From Clostridia bacterium (GTDB taxonomy: Bacteria > Bacillota > Clostridia > HGM11327): a stretch of DNA of 14,418 bases. The DNA lies in assembly GCA_017935525.1 (NCBI GenBank), contig JAGBHJ010000117.1, positions 1 to 14,418 on the forward strand. The letters are read 5' to 3'. Positions 7,654 to 13,815 of this stretch are shown piece by piece. Below the pieces are notes generated by a model that worked only from the letters and a program-made list of their open reading frames with translations, had not been told where the DNA came from and ran no database searches. A program made the position numbers and the translations under genes. Position 1 is the first letter of the stretch, and every line of letters begins with the position of its first letter.

Positions 7654-9234
7654 TCATATTATTTCTATCTTATCCTTGCTCAAAAAGCTTTCCAGCGCCT
7701 TTTCCACCCTGTCGCTTGCGGAAACGTTTTGCTTGGACTCGCAAGTAATAGTCAACGTAACAGCCTTGCCCGTCTTTTCATCCAGAGCAGCCTTTATTGC
7801 ATCCTTTTTGCCCGTTCTCTCCAGCGACTGAGCAAATATACAGCTGTTTGCCGCAAAGATTATCTCCAAATGGTCGTCGCTCTTTTGCTCCACCTTTACT
7901 TCCTTCAGGTAGCCGTACGTTCTGGAATCCGTCTTCTTCAGCTCCTGCATATAAGCATTCCACGCCTCACCCAGAGGGCTTGTCTGCTGTGGCTTTGGTG
8001 GCGGCGCCTTCTTTTCCGCCTTGGGAGCAGCTGTTACCTCCTGCCTTTGCGCCTTGGGGGCATCCGCAGGTGCTGTCATCTTAAACTCGCCCGACTCCAA
8101 CCTCTTTTGAAGCATTTCCACAGTATCCCTCAAAGCCTCTATGTCCTCGGAGGTTTCGGGGCGGCAGATCTTGATGAGCGTCAGCTCAAACAGTATCCTC
8201 ACCTGACCCGTATATCTCAGCTCCGACTCCAGCCCGGACAAAAGCTCTATGGACCGTGTAAGCCTTGCGCTTGTGAGCTTTGACGCCAGCTGTGCGTATT
8301 TTTCCACAGTTGCATCATCGGAGTCCGTAAGCATATCCTTTGACTTTGTCAAGGAATACATCAATATATTGCGAAGGTGGTTTGTAACGTCCTTTGCGAA
8401 CACCGCAGGGTCCTTACCGCCCTCAATTATGTCGTTTGCCATTTTTAACAGCAGCGGAGTGTCGCTGTTGGCAATGCCCTCAATAAAATCAAGGGTAAAG
8501 CCCACGCCTGCCGTGCCTATCACTTGGTTGACAGAGTCCACCGTAATATGGCCTTGGGAGTTGTCTATGCTCTGGTCCAGCAGACCGATGGCATCTCTCA
8601 AACCGCCATTTGCCCAGCGAGCAATGGCAGAAAGGGCGTCCCTGTCCGCCTTGACGTTCATCTTATTGGCGATGCCCTCCAGCACGTTGGTGATCTGGGT
8701 GGTAGTTATCGCCTTAAAGTCAAACCTTTGGCAGCGGGATATTATCGTGGCAGGGATCTTGTGAGATTCCGTTGTTGCCAATATAAAAATAACGTATTCC
8801 GGAGGCTCCTCCAAGGTCTTGAGCAATGCGTTAAATGCACCTTGGCTGAGCATATGTGCCTCGTCTATAATGTAGACCTTGTACTTGCCAATGGCGGGCA
8901 TATAGCGGATATTTTCCCTCAGATTTCTGATCTCGTCAACACCGTTGTTGGAGGCAGCGTCGATCTCCGCAATATCCAGATTTTCCCCTGTATGCGTACA
9001 ATATTCGCACTCGCCGCAAACGTCGCCATCCACGTTGGAAAGGCAGTTTACCGCATGGGCAAACACCAGCGCCGCAGAGGTCTTACCCGTACCCCTTGGT
9101 CCGCAAAAGAGGTATGCGTGGGATACACGGTTGTTTTTGATCTGATTTTTGAGAGTTCTGACGATATGCTCCTGACCCGCAATGGAATCAAAGCTCTTTG
9201 GCCTGAACTGCCTGTATAATGCTACGTACCCCAT
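7654..9234 (-). CDS. dnaX: DNA polymerase III subunits gamma/tau
   Basis: The 526-residue clamp-loader ATPase opens and loads the beta clamp and links polymerase cores. Walker A is GPRGTGKT (45-52), a zinc-binding Cys group is at C64, C73, C76 and C79, Walker B/DEAH at 124-127, the sensor-1 region is ILATTESHKIP, and SRC (166-168) carries the arginine finger. Domain III follows to about residue 360. A Pro/Ala/Lys-rich linker (about 385-420) leads to a tau-type C-terminal domain. No A6G-type slippery heptamer was seen, so a frameshifted gamma form is not supported. ATG 9234 has GGAG at 5-base spacing. The gene begins about 30 bp after the SRP RNA with no obvious promoter of its own, so co-transcription by read-through is likely. 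Confidence 0.97.
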   Translation of the reverse strand: MGYVALYRQFRPKSFDSIAGQEHIVRTLKNQIKNNRVSHAYLFCGPRGTGKTSAALVFAHAVNCLSNVDGDVCGECEYCTHTGENLDIAEIDAASNNGVDEIRNLRENIRYMPAIGKYKVYIIDEAHMLSQGAFNALLKTLEEPPEYVIFILATTESHKIPATIISRCQRFDFKAITTTQITNVLEGIANKMNVKADRDALSAIARWANGGLRDAIGLLDQSIDNSQGHITVDSVNQVIGTAGVGFTLDFIEGIANSDTPLLLKMANDIIEGGKDPAVFAKDVTNHLRNILMYSLTKSKDMLTDSDDATVEKYAQLASKLTSARLTRSIELLSGLESELRYTGQVRILFELTLIKICRPETSEDIEALRDTVEMLQKRLESGEFKMTAPADAPKAQRQEVTAAPKAEKKAPPPKPQQTSPLGEAWNAYMQELKKTDSRTYGYLKEVKVEQKSDDHLEIIFAANSCIFAQSLERTGKKDAIKAALDEKTGKAVTLTITCESKQNVSASDRVEKALESFLSKDKIEII

Positions 9235-9270
9235 AAATACTCCGTCACGTTACAAAATTCTATATAAAAA

Positions 9271-9537
9271 GCCGTGCAGCCAAGAATCGATAGCCCTCAA
9301 TGAACGGTATTTTGACAGCCGGCTCGGACAAGGCACACCTATGGCACATATGAATGGTCGCTTAGTGCTGCTTCCTTCCGGACCTGACACGGTTCACGAG
9401 TTCATATTGCATAGGACCCCATCGTCAACACTACTTATCAAAGCCAGACTTCACCGAAGAAAACCTCAAAAAGGCATACAGTCCTGTTATAGCGGATTAC
9501 AGGTACAGGGCACCGCTATCTCCCCACTTCGCACGGC
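9271..9537 (-). ncRNA. ffs: SRP RNA, long Gram-positive type (scRNA/4.5S homologue)
   Basis: The RNA scaffold of the signal recognition particle, which binds Ffh and targets nascent membrane and secreted proteins. Plus 9367-9386 read in reverse gives CAGGTCCGGAAGGAAGCAGC, the nearly invariant apical S domain with its GGAA tetraloop and symmetric internal loop. The ends close with a perfect 7-bp helix: GCCGTGC at the 5' end (plus 9531-9537) and GCACGGC at the 3' end (plus 9271-9277). This gives about 267 nt, close to the 271-nt Bacillus scRNA and far longer than the 114-nt E. coli form. The 5' part contains a CTGTAATCC segment that looks like the Alu domain. A T run follows the closing helix (plus 9266-9270). 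dnaX follows, as in Bacillus. Exact mature ends are uncertain by a few bases. Confidence 0.95.
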
Positions 9538-9553
9538 AAACTTATCACTTTGA

Positions 9554-9573
9554 GATGATACCGAAATACCATC
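9554..9573 (-). other. UUCG-capped hairpin at the 5' end of the SRP RNA precursor
   Basis: The minus strand reads GATGGTAT-TTCG-GTATCATC, an 8-bp stem with two G-U pairs and a UUCG loop. It lies at the predicted transcription start, 16 bases before the closing helix of the mature SRP RNA. It may guide or protect 5' processing; that role is inference. Confidence 0.55.
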
Positions 9574-9580
9574 ATTATAT

Positions 9581-9609
9581 ATTATACACTATTTTTTCAA
9601 TAAATGCAA
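9581..9609 (-). promoter_or_regulatory. Promoter of the SRP RNA (and probably the dnaX operon)
   Basis: The minus strand has TTGCAT (plus 9604-9609), a 17-base spacer and a perfect TATAAT (plus 9581-9586). The predicted start is near 9574, giving a 5' leader of about 37 nt that must be trimmed. The spacer end and -10 share 16 identical bases with the yajC promoter. Confidence 0.88.
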
Positions 9610-9666
9610 GTGATTTTTCATATTTGGAGCAAATTTGTCCATTTCTGCCGCTAAATCTGCCCCCCG

Positions 9667-9705
9667 AAAAAATTTTTTGAAAAAATTCGAATTTTTTATA
9701 AAAAA
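9667..9705 (+). promoter_or_regulatory. A-tract region with an 18-bp palindrome upstream of the perR promoter
   Basis: Runs of six A or T recur at 9667-9672, 9673-9678, 9680-9685, 9692-9697 and 9700-9705. Within them AAAAAATTCGAATTTTTT (9680-9697) is a perfect palindrome. The block ends 4 bp before the -35 box, the position of an UP element, and the repeated A tracts predict DNA bending. Whether the palindrome is also an operator is open. Confidence 0.6.
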
Positions 9706-9709
9706 CCTA

Positions 9710-9738
9710 TTGACAAAATTTAGAACGTATGCTATAAT
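9710..9738 (+). promoter_or_regulatory. Consensus promoter of the perR-rubrerythrin operon
   Basis: TTGACA (9710-9715), 17 bases, TATAAT (9733-9738), with TGC directly before the -10 as an extended -10 element. This is a full match to the housekeeping consensus. The leader to the regulator start is about 45 nt. Confidence 0.93.
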
Positions 9739-9789
9739 ATGCACGTAATCAAGTTTTGGACTGAGTCTAATATTGATAAGGAGGACAGT

Positions 9790-10203
9790 ATGAATCAGAC
9801 AGATACAATTCGCATATTGCAAGAAGCCGACATACGGCCCTCATACCAGAGAAACCTGATACTAAAGGTTTTGAGGGGCACGGATCGCCACCCTACCGCA
9901 GAGGAGCTTTTGGAAATGGTCAACCAAGCATCGGAGATCGCAATATCAAGAGCCACCCTTTACAACACGTTGCAGTTGTTTGTGGATAAGGGCATCATCG
10001 TCCAGGTGGACAGCCGCCTGCATGAGGCACATTACGAGCCTAACGTAACGTTCCATCCGCACTTTATATGCTCGGAATGTAAAAGGATTTTTGACATCCA
10101 GGGTGATCTGCCAATAGCAAGCATCCCCGCAGGGTTCAAGGTTCATTCGCACACATTGAACATCAACGGCATCTGCCGCGAGTGTTCATCAAAAAAGGTA
10201 TAA
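9790..10203 (+). CDS. Fur-family regulator, PerR-like
   Basis: A 137-residue metal-dependent repressor with an N-terminal winged helix (recognition region about SRATLYNTLQLFVDKG) and a C-terminal dimer and metal domain. The structural zinc site is C94xxC97 and C129xxC132. By alignment with Bacillus PerR, the regulatory metal ligands are H34, E83, H89, H91 and D102. The end (GFKVHSHTLNINGICRECSSKK) resembles PerR more than Fur, and the next gene is a rubrerythrin, a known PerR target in clostridia. However, residue 83 is Glu where peroxide-sensing PerR has Asp, so the class is not certain. The frame opens at 9739, but ATG 9790 has AAGGAGG at 5-base spacing and gives the family's normal N-terminus. 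It is 34 bp from the rubrerythrin gene, with no terminator between them, so probably one mRNA. Confidence 0.93.
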   Translation: MNQTDTIRILQEADIRPSYQRNLILKVLRGTDRHPTAEELLEMVNQASEIAISRATLYNTLQLFVDKGIIVQVDSRLHEAHYEPNVTFHPHFICSECKRIFDIQGDLPIASIPAGFKVHSHTLNINGICRECSSKKV

Positions 10204-10237
10204 ATCATTAAATCATTATTTTTGGAGGTATTTTATT

Positions 10238-10780
10238 ATGAAGAAGTTTGTTTGCAGTGTTTGTGGTTATGTTCATGAGGGAGACAGCGCACCTGAGAAG
10301 TGCCCCCAGTGTAAGGTTCCTGCTGAAAAGTTTGTTGAGCAGACAGAAAAGATGTCATGGGCAGCAGAGCACGTTGTTGGCGTAGCACAGGGCGTAAGCG
10401 AGGACATCATCGCTGATCTTCGCGCTAACTTTATGGGCGAGTGCACAGAGGTTGGTATGTACCTTGCAATGGCAAGAGTTGCTCACAGAGAGGGCTACCC
10501 CGAGATCGGTCTCTACTGGGAGAAGGCAGCTTACGAAGAGGCAGAGCATGCAGCAAAGTTTGCAGAGCTTTTGGGCGAGGTTGTAACTGACAGCACAAAG
10601 AAGAACCTGGAAATGAGAATTGAGGCTGAAAACGGCGCAACAGCAGGCAAGACAGATCTTGCAAAGCGCGCAAAGGCAGCTAACCTTGACGCTATCCACG
10701 ACACAGTACATGAGATGGCTCGTGACGAGGCAAGACACGGCAAGGCATTTGAGGGTCTTTTGAACAGATACTTTAAGTAA
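10238..10780 (+). CDS. Reverse rubrerythrin (N-terminal rubredoxin + ferritin-like diiron domain)
   Basis: The 180-residue cytosolic peroxidase reduces hydrogen peroxide, and in clostridial reverse rubrerythrins is linked to oxygen reduction with NADH-derived electrons. The rubredoxin-like iron site (C6xxC9, C22xxC25) is at the N-terminus, the opposite order to classical rubrerythrin. The four-helix diiron domain follows from about residue 50, with E68/E71 and the two ExxH motifs E101-H104 (EAEH) and E164-H167 (EARH). Start ATG 10238 has GGAGG at 9-base spacing. Codon use (GCT, GTT, AAG, GAG, AGA) differs from the neighbouring genes and fits a highly expressed protein. It is co-transcribed with the upstream Fur/PerR-family gene and followed by a strong terminator. 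Confidence 0.95.
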   Translation: MKKFVCSVCGYVHEGDSAPEKCPQCKVPAEKFVEQTEKMSWAAEHVVGVAQGVSEDIIADLRANFMGECTEVGMYLAMARVAHREGYPEIGLYWEKAAYEEAEHAAKFAELLGEVVTDSTKKNLEMRIEAENGATAGKTDLAKRAKAANLDAIHDTVHEMARDEARHGKAFEGLLNRYFK

Positions 10781-10798
10781 TTTTTGCACATAGAACAC

Positions 10799-10827
10799 AA
10801 AAAGCGGAGGTACAGCCTCCGCTTTTT
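10799..10827. terminator. Bidirectional rho-independent terminator
   Basis: GCGGAGG (10804-10810) pairs with CCTCCGC (10816-10822) around TACAG. Flanking A5 and T5 extend the stem and supply U tracts on both strands. It serves rubrerythrin from the left and the minus-strand membrane-protein operon (ending at 10833) from the right. Confidence 0.93.
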
Positions 10828-10832
10828 ATTAT

Positions 10833-11342
10833 TTACAGATCAATAGGCGGATTATTATCCGAAAAGGACACGTGGGCTATCATAAAAGCGCTTCTGTTAA
10901 AGGCAACGCTGACCTTTGTGCCATCGGGCAGCCTTGTATCCACCGCATTTGTAAAGGAAAACATTCCTATGTTGTCCACTTCTTCCCCGTCAATGTAAAC
11001 ACTGCATTTATTCATTCCCCTGTAAACCGTCACAAAGTGGCCGTTTACTGCCGCAGTATTAAATCTGCAAAACACCGCATCAGTAAAAAGAATGCACCCA
11101 AGCACCGTCGCCGTCAAAAAGCCCAGCATAATACCAATGACGTAATTATCGTTATAGTTTACGATCTCGTAGGAAAAATAGCCTTCGCCAACCACCGTCA
11201 CCTCTTTGGTGGCTTCTCTTATTGCGGAAAAAGCAATACCCATCGCAAGAAAGACAACAAACAGCACCGCCGTTATTATTCTCCGTTTGGTCACGTACCG
11301 CGTTATTTCCTTTTCCAAATTCTCAACACGTTGTTCGTTCAT
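10833..11342 (-). CDS. Two-helix membrane protein of unknown function
   Basis: I do not recognise this 169-residue protein. A charged N-terminus (MNEQRVENLEKEITRYVTKRR) with a short coiled-coil-like stretch is followed by a first membrane segment (about 22-41). A loop of about 25 residues comes next (VTVVGEGYFSYEIVNYNDN), then a second membrane segment (about 67-92). The C-terminal 75 residues alternate hydrophobic and polar residues and look beta-rich (VTVYRGMNKCSVYIDGEEV, LPDGTKVSVAFN), on the same side as the N-terminus. The positive charges near the first segment favour a cytosolic N-terminus. ATG 11342 has GGAGG at 7-base spacing. It is the last gene of the minus-strand membrane operon, 16 bp after the VanZ-like gene. 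Confidence 0.82.
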   Translation of the reverse strand: MNEQRVENLEKEITRYVTKRRIITAVLFVVFLAMGIAFSAIREATKEVTVVGEGYFSYEIVNYNDNYVIGIMLGFLTATVLGCILFTDAVFCRFNTAAVNGHFVTVYRGMNKCSVYIDGEEVDNIGMFSFTNAVDTRLPDGTKVSVAFNRSAFMIAHVSFSDNNPPIDL

Positions 11343-11358
11343 TGTTATTCCTCCTTTT

Positions 11359-11958
11359 TTAGATCATCGGCTCCACAAAAGCCATTATCAAAAACGCACC
11401 TGCACACAGCAGGACAACCTCCGCCACATCGTTGACGTCAGTAGATCGGAACACGCCTTTATCGCCGTTTGGCAAGCATTTTCTTATCAGACAATAGACC
11501 CAATATCCCACGCAAGCGCCAAGCGTGTTGGCTATCAAATCATCCAGCTCCGTTACACCCCAGCCAAGCATCTGCAACAGCTCTATACACAGAGAAAACA
11601 GTGCGCCCGCAAGCGCCACCGACCTTACGTTGCAGAATTTTTTATACAGCAGCGGCAATCCCACACCAATGGGAACAAACGCCACCACGTTGAGCATAAA
11701 GTGCATCGGGGCTTTAATCAGATCCCGCAGCGGGATCAATATTATTTCCGGCGTAAATGACACCGCAGGAATATTGCCTATACCCGTTGCCGCCACCACA
11801 ACAAACAGATAAAAGCTGAACGCAAGTACCGCGGCAATATGTAAAGGCTTTTGTCTTTTGCGCATCACAAACAGCACCGCAAAATACGCCACCAGTATGG
11901 GTAGTATGTATATCCAGCCGCTTGCCCCGCGGGTAAGAAGATATTTTATCTGATTCAT
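11359..11958 (-). CDS. VanZ-like family membrane protein
   Basis: A 199-residue polytopic protein with about five membrane segments. The family signature spans NVVAFVPIGVGLPLLY and ELLQMLGWGVTELDDLIANTLGACVGYW, the conserved N-hydrophobic-P-G and E-Q-DDxxxNxxG pattern of VanZ. The founding member gives low-level teicoplanin resistance, but most VanZ-like proteins have no known role, and no van genes are present here. Start ATG 11958 has GGAG at 7-base spacing. Its ATG overlaps the TGA of an upstream orphan frame, and the next gene begins 16 bp downstream. Confidence 0.9.
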   Translation of the reverse strand: MNQIKYLLTRGASGWIYILPILVAYFAVLFVMRKRQKPLHIAAVLAFSFYLFVVVAATGIGNIPAVSFTPEIILIPLRDLIKAPMHFMLNVVAFVPIGVGLPLLYKKFCNVRSVALAGALFSLCIELLQMLGWGVTELDDLIANTLGACVGYWVYCLIRKCLPNGDKGVFRSTDVNDVAEVVLLCAGAFLIMAFVEPMI

Positions 11959-12140
11959 TTATTCTCTCCCGTATTTAATATACCGATTTCGTCTTTTATT
12001 TTGTTGTCAATCTTTTCCTGAGAATCATATATCAGCACCTCGGGATTATCACATATATATTTTATGTGTTGTTCATAATCCTCTTTGTTACGTAACCTTT
12101 CATCTGTTGAACTATTCGCGAAATTGTTGGGGCTCTCCCC
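11955..12140 (-). pseudogene. Orphan open frame without a start codon (possible gene remnant)
   Basis: Directly after the stop of the DUF1232 gene the same frame stays open for 61 codons, down to a TGA that overlaps the VanZ start as ATGA. The translation is strongly charged and protein-like, with DERLRNKEDYEQHIKYI and NPEVLIYDSQEKIDNKI. No ATG or TTG lies in the frame; only one GTG near the middle, without a good ribosome site. Base composition is clearly more AT-rich than the flanking genes and uses AAT, ATA and TAT codons they avoid. It could be the 3' remnant of an acquired gene, an extension by stop-codon read-through, or chance. No homology was recognised. Confidence 0.35.
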
Positions 12141-12506
12141 TCACAACGCCGCCTTCACAATAACGAATATTATCAACGCCCACACCAACACAAGGGGGAT
12201 CGCGTAATACCATTTTTCGGGCTTGCCATCCTGCCACATATTCTGTGACTCTCTGCGGCATCTTTCCAGCACGCCCTTTGGTATAAATTTAACCGTCAGA
12301 GCCACAAACAGCGGCAGAAGTATCAAGTCGTCCAGATATCCCAGCACGGGTATAAAATCCGGTATCAGGTCAACGGGGGACAACGCATACACCACCGTTA
12401 TTCCCGCAAAGATCTTTGCCAACAGGGGCGTTTCCCCATCCTTTAACGCCAAAAACAACGCAGGAATATCCGTTTTCAGCCTTTCGGCCCGTTCTTTTAA
12501 GCTCAT
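12141..12506 (-). CDS. YkvA/DUF1232 family membrane protein
   Basis: A 121-residue protein with the DUF1232 hallmark YALSPVDLIPDFIPVLGYLDDLILLPL at about residues 40-66. An amphipathic N-terminus (MSLKERAERLKTDIPALFLAL) comes before it, and a C-terminal membrane segment lies at about 102-119. The family is widespread and its molecular role is unknown; membership is clear from the SPVDLIPD motif. ATG 12506 has AAGGA at 5-base spacing, and the preceding small gene ends 8 bp upstream, so translation is probably coupled. Confidence 0.92.
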   Translation of the reverse strand: MSLKERAERLKTDIPALFLALKDGETPLLAKIFAGITVVYALSPVDLIPDFIPVLGYLDDLILLPLFVALTVKFIPKGVLERCRRESQNMWQDGKPEKWYYAIPLVLVWALIIFVIVKAAL

Positions 12507-12514
12507 ACCCGTCC

Positions 12515-12706
12515 TTACGTATCGCCTTTTCTGCTATCCACTATCCCAATAACGCCAAGCACCGCAAAGGCAATAGCCAGAACCAGGGTCACTATCCATC
12601 TCGTCATGCTTTCGTTGTTGATAGCAAGAACAATAAACGCCGCAACGCCCAGCACGCCAATCACCAGCTGGAATACGGACGCCGCAAATTTCCATTTTCT
12701 CATCAT
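12515..12706 (-). CDS. Small two-helix membrane protein, unknown function
   Basis: The 63-residue protein is almost entirely two hydrophobic segments (about 8-28 and 37-57) joined by a short polar turn (NNESMTRW). It has a basic N-terminus (MMRKWK) and a charged tail (DSRKGDT). I do not recognise it. Its first ATG overlaps the TGA of the upstream gene (ATGA), with AAGGA about 9 bases upstream. It lies 8 bp before the DUF1232 gene, so it is a firm member of the operon despite its size. Confidence 0.8.
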   Translation of the reverse strand: MMRKWKFAASVFQLVIGVLGVAAFIVLAINNESMTRWIVTLVLAIAFAVLGVIGIVDSRKGDT

Positions 12707-12942
12707 GCTTTCTTTCCTTTCACTCTTAATACCACAGCCATGGCTACCGCCGCCAGCCCCACCAACGTCAGTATAAAATACACTCCGCCATGGGCATTAA
12801 AATACACGTTCCATACCGTAGGCCAGCTGACACCGCCGATAATATCAATAGTTGTCGTCGCCACAAAAACCAATATGGGCACCAAGCCCAGCACTCCTGC
12901 TCCGCACACCAGCAGAACGGATGCAATACGCTTTCTTTTCAT
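12703..12942 (-). CDS. Small membrane protein, unknown function (first gene of operon)
   Basis: A 79-residue protein starting MKRKRIASVLLVCGAGVLGL. The basic N-terminus and first hydrophobic segment (about 6-30) are followed by a loop (GGVSWPTVWNVYFNAHGGVY) and a second segment (about 55-73) ending in basic residues. No family was recognised. The frame extends to a GTG at 12972, but that codon falls inside the promoter; ATG 12942 has AAAAGGGGG at 6-base spacing and is preferred. It shares a 4-base ATGA overlap with the next gene. Confidence 0.8.
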   Translation of the reverse strand: MKRKRIASVLLVCGAGVLGLVPILVFVATTTIDIIGGVSWPTVWNVYFNAHGGVYFILTLVGLAAVAMAVVLRVKGKKA

Positions 12943-12962
12943 ACCACGCCCCCTTTTATCGT

Positions 12963-12991
12963 ATTTTACCACATTCAGCTGGGAATTTCAA
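12963..12991 (-). promoter_or_regulatory. Promoter of the minus-strand membrane-protein operon
   Basis: The minus strand has TTGAAA (plus 12986-12991), a 17-base spacer and TAAAAT (plus 12963-12968). The predicted leader is only about 15-20 nt and includes the ribosome site of the first gene. It diverges from the HD-gene promoter. Confidence 0.8.
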
Positions 12992-13016
12992 GTATTTTTC
13001 GCTTTCACGATCGATA

Positions 13017-13042
13017 ATTGAATTCAATCAATAATTGATTGA
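13017..13042. promoter_or_regulatory. Overlapping dyads between divergent promoters (operator candidate)
   Basis: ATTGAATTCAAT (13017-13028) is a perfect 12-bp palindrome. It overlaps TCAATCAATAATTGATTGA (13024-13042), a perfect inverted repeat with 9-bp arms around one base. The larger dyad covers part of the -35 of the rightward promoter and lies about 33 bp upstream of the -35 of the leftward promoter. Size and position fit a dimeric repressor site; the regulator is unknown. Confidence 0.6.
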
Positions 13043-13068
13043 CAACCCGCCACCCCTTGTGATAAAAT
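13039..13068 (+). promoter_or_regulatory. Promoter of the HD-domain gene
   Basis: TTGACA (13039-13044), 18 bases, TAAAAT (13063-13068), with TGA forming an extended -10. The -35 overlaps the right arm of the 19-bp dyad. The leader is about 38 nt. Confidence 0.82.
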
Positions 13069-13113
13069 AATACAAAGGGCTTTTGCCCAATTTCATCAAA
13101 ACGAGGTAGACCC

Positions 13114-13800
13114 ATGACGGAACAGACCTTTCAGCTTCTGGAAAACTATATGCTCTCCCAAATGACGGACAGCGCACACGACAAGGACCACATTTATCGC
13201 GTACTTTACAACGCCATGCTTATCGCACAAAACGAGGCAGACGTTGCAAGCGACGTGCTTATAACCGCATGCCTGCTCCACGACGTAGGCAGACAGGAGC
13301 AATTTGCAGACCCATCCCTGTGTCACGCCGTGGTTGGTGCGCAAAAGGCATATGATTTTTTGACGTCCAATGGCTTTGACGAGGGTTTTTCCTGCCATGT
13401 CAGAGATTGCATTCGCACCCACCGCTTCCGCAAAAGCTCGCCGCCCCAAACCATCGAGGCAAAGATACTTTTTGATGCCGACAAGCTGGACGTGGTTGGC
13501 GCCATGGGCATTGCCCGCACTCTGCTCTACAAGGGCAACGTGACAGAACCGCTGTACAATCTGAACCCCGACGGCACGGTGTCAAACGGGGAGAATGACG
13601 ATCGACCATCATTCTTCCACGAGTACAAATTCAAGCTGGAAAAGCTGTATTCCAATTTCTACACGCAAACAGGCAAAGCTTTGGCAGCAGAGCGACAGTC
13701 CGCCGCTGTCAATTATTACAACGACCTGCTCCGTGAGGTCACTCTCCCCTATACCCTGGGCAAGGATATACTGGAAAGCATTCTGCTCCACGAGCAATAA
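13114..13800 (+). CDS. HD-domain phosphohydrolase
   Basis: A 228-residue cytosolic metal-dependent phosphohydrolase of the HD superfamily. The first histidine is in HDKDHIYRV (H22, H26), the defining HD pair is LLHDVGR (H56-D57), a middle His is in RTHRF (H103), and the closing Asp is in ILFDADKLDVVGAMG (D121/D123/D126). This order matches the short single-domain HD proteins of the YedJ type, whose substrates are mostly unknown (nucleotides are likely). Start ATG 13114 has GAGGT at about 6-base spacing. It shares a promoter with the P-loop kinase gene 15 bp downstream and is transcribed divergently from the membrane-protein operon. Confidence 0.92.
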   Translation: MTEQTFQLLENYMLSQMTDSAHDKDHIYRVLYNAMLIAQNEADVASDVLITACLLHDVGRQEQFADPSLCHAVVGAQKAYDFLTSNGFDEGFSCHVRDCIRTHRFRKSSPPQTIEAKILFDADKLDVVGAMGIARTLLYKGNVTEPLYNLNPDGTVSNGENDDRPSFFHEYKFKLEKLYSNFYTQTGKALAAERQSAAVNYYNDLLREVTLPYTLGKDILESILLHEQ

Positions 13801-13815
13801 CAAAGGAGAAAAAGC

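Noticed and set aside
7900..8100. dnaX programmed frameshift site for a gamma product
   Set aside because: No A6G-type slippery heptamer or following stem-loop was seen in the linker region; the A runs present are short and interrupted by G.
9182..9553. + strand open frame of 123 codons
   Set aside because: It overlaps the SRP RNA gene antisense; the open frame is explained by the structured RNA.
9625..9641. Near-palindrome TGGAGCAAATTTGTCCA between the SRP RNA and perR promoters
   Set aside because: The two arms are offset by one base, and it lies away from both promoter cores. It is not strong enough to call an operator.
9760..9790. Possible PerR box in the regulator leader (TAATATTGATAAG)
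   Set aside because: It matches too few positions of the TTATAATNATTATAA consensus in either alignment.
9589..9822. - strand open frame of 77 codons
   Set aside because: It runs through both divergent promoters and the A-tract region and has no ribosome site, so coding is unlikely.
11967..12010. Promoter upstream of the VanZ-like gene (TTGACA ... TATATT on the minus strand)
   Set aside because: Spacing between the boxes is about 22 bases, outside the working range for a housekeeping promoter.
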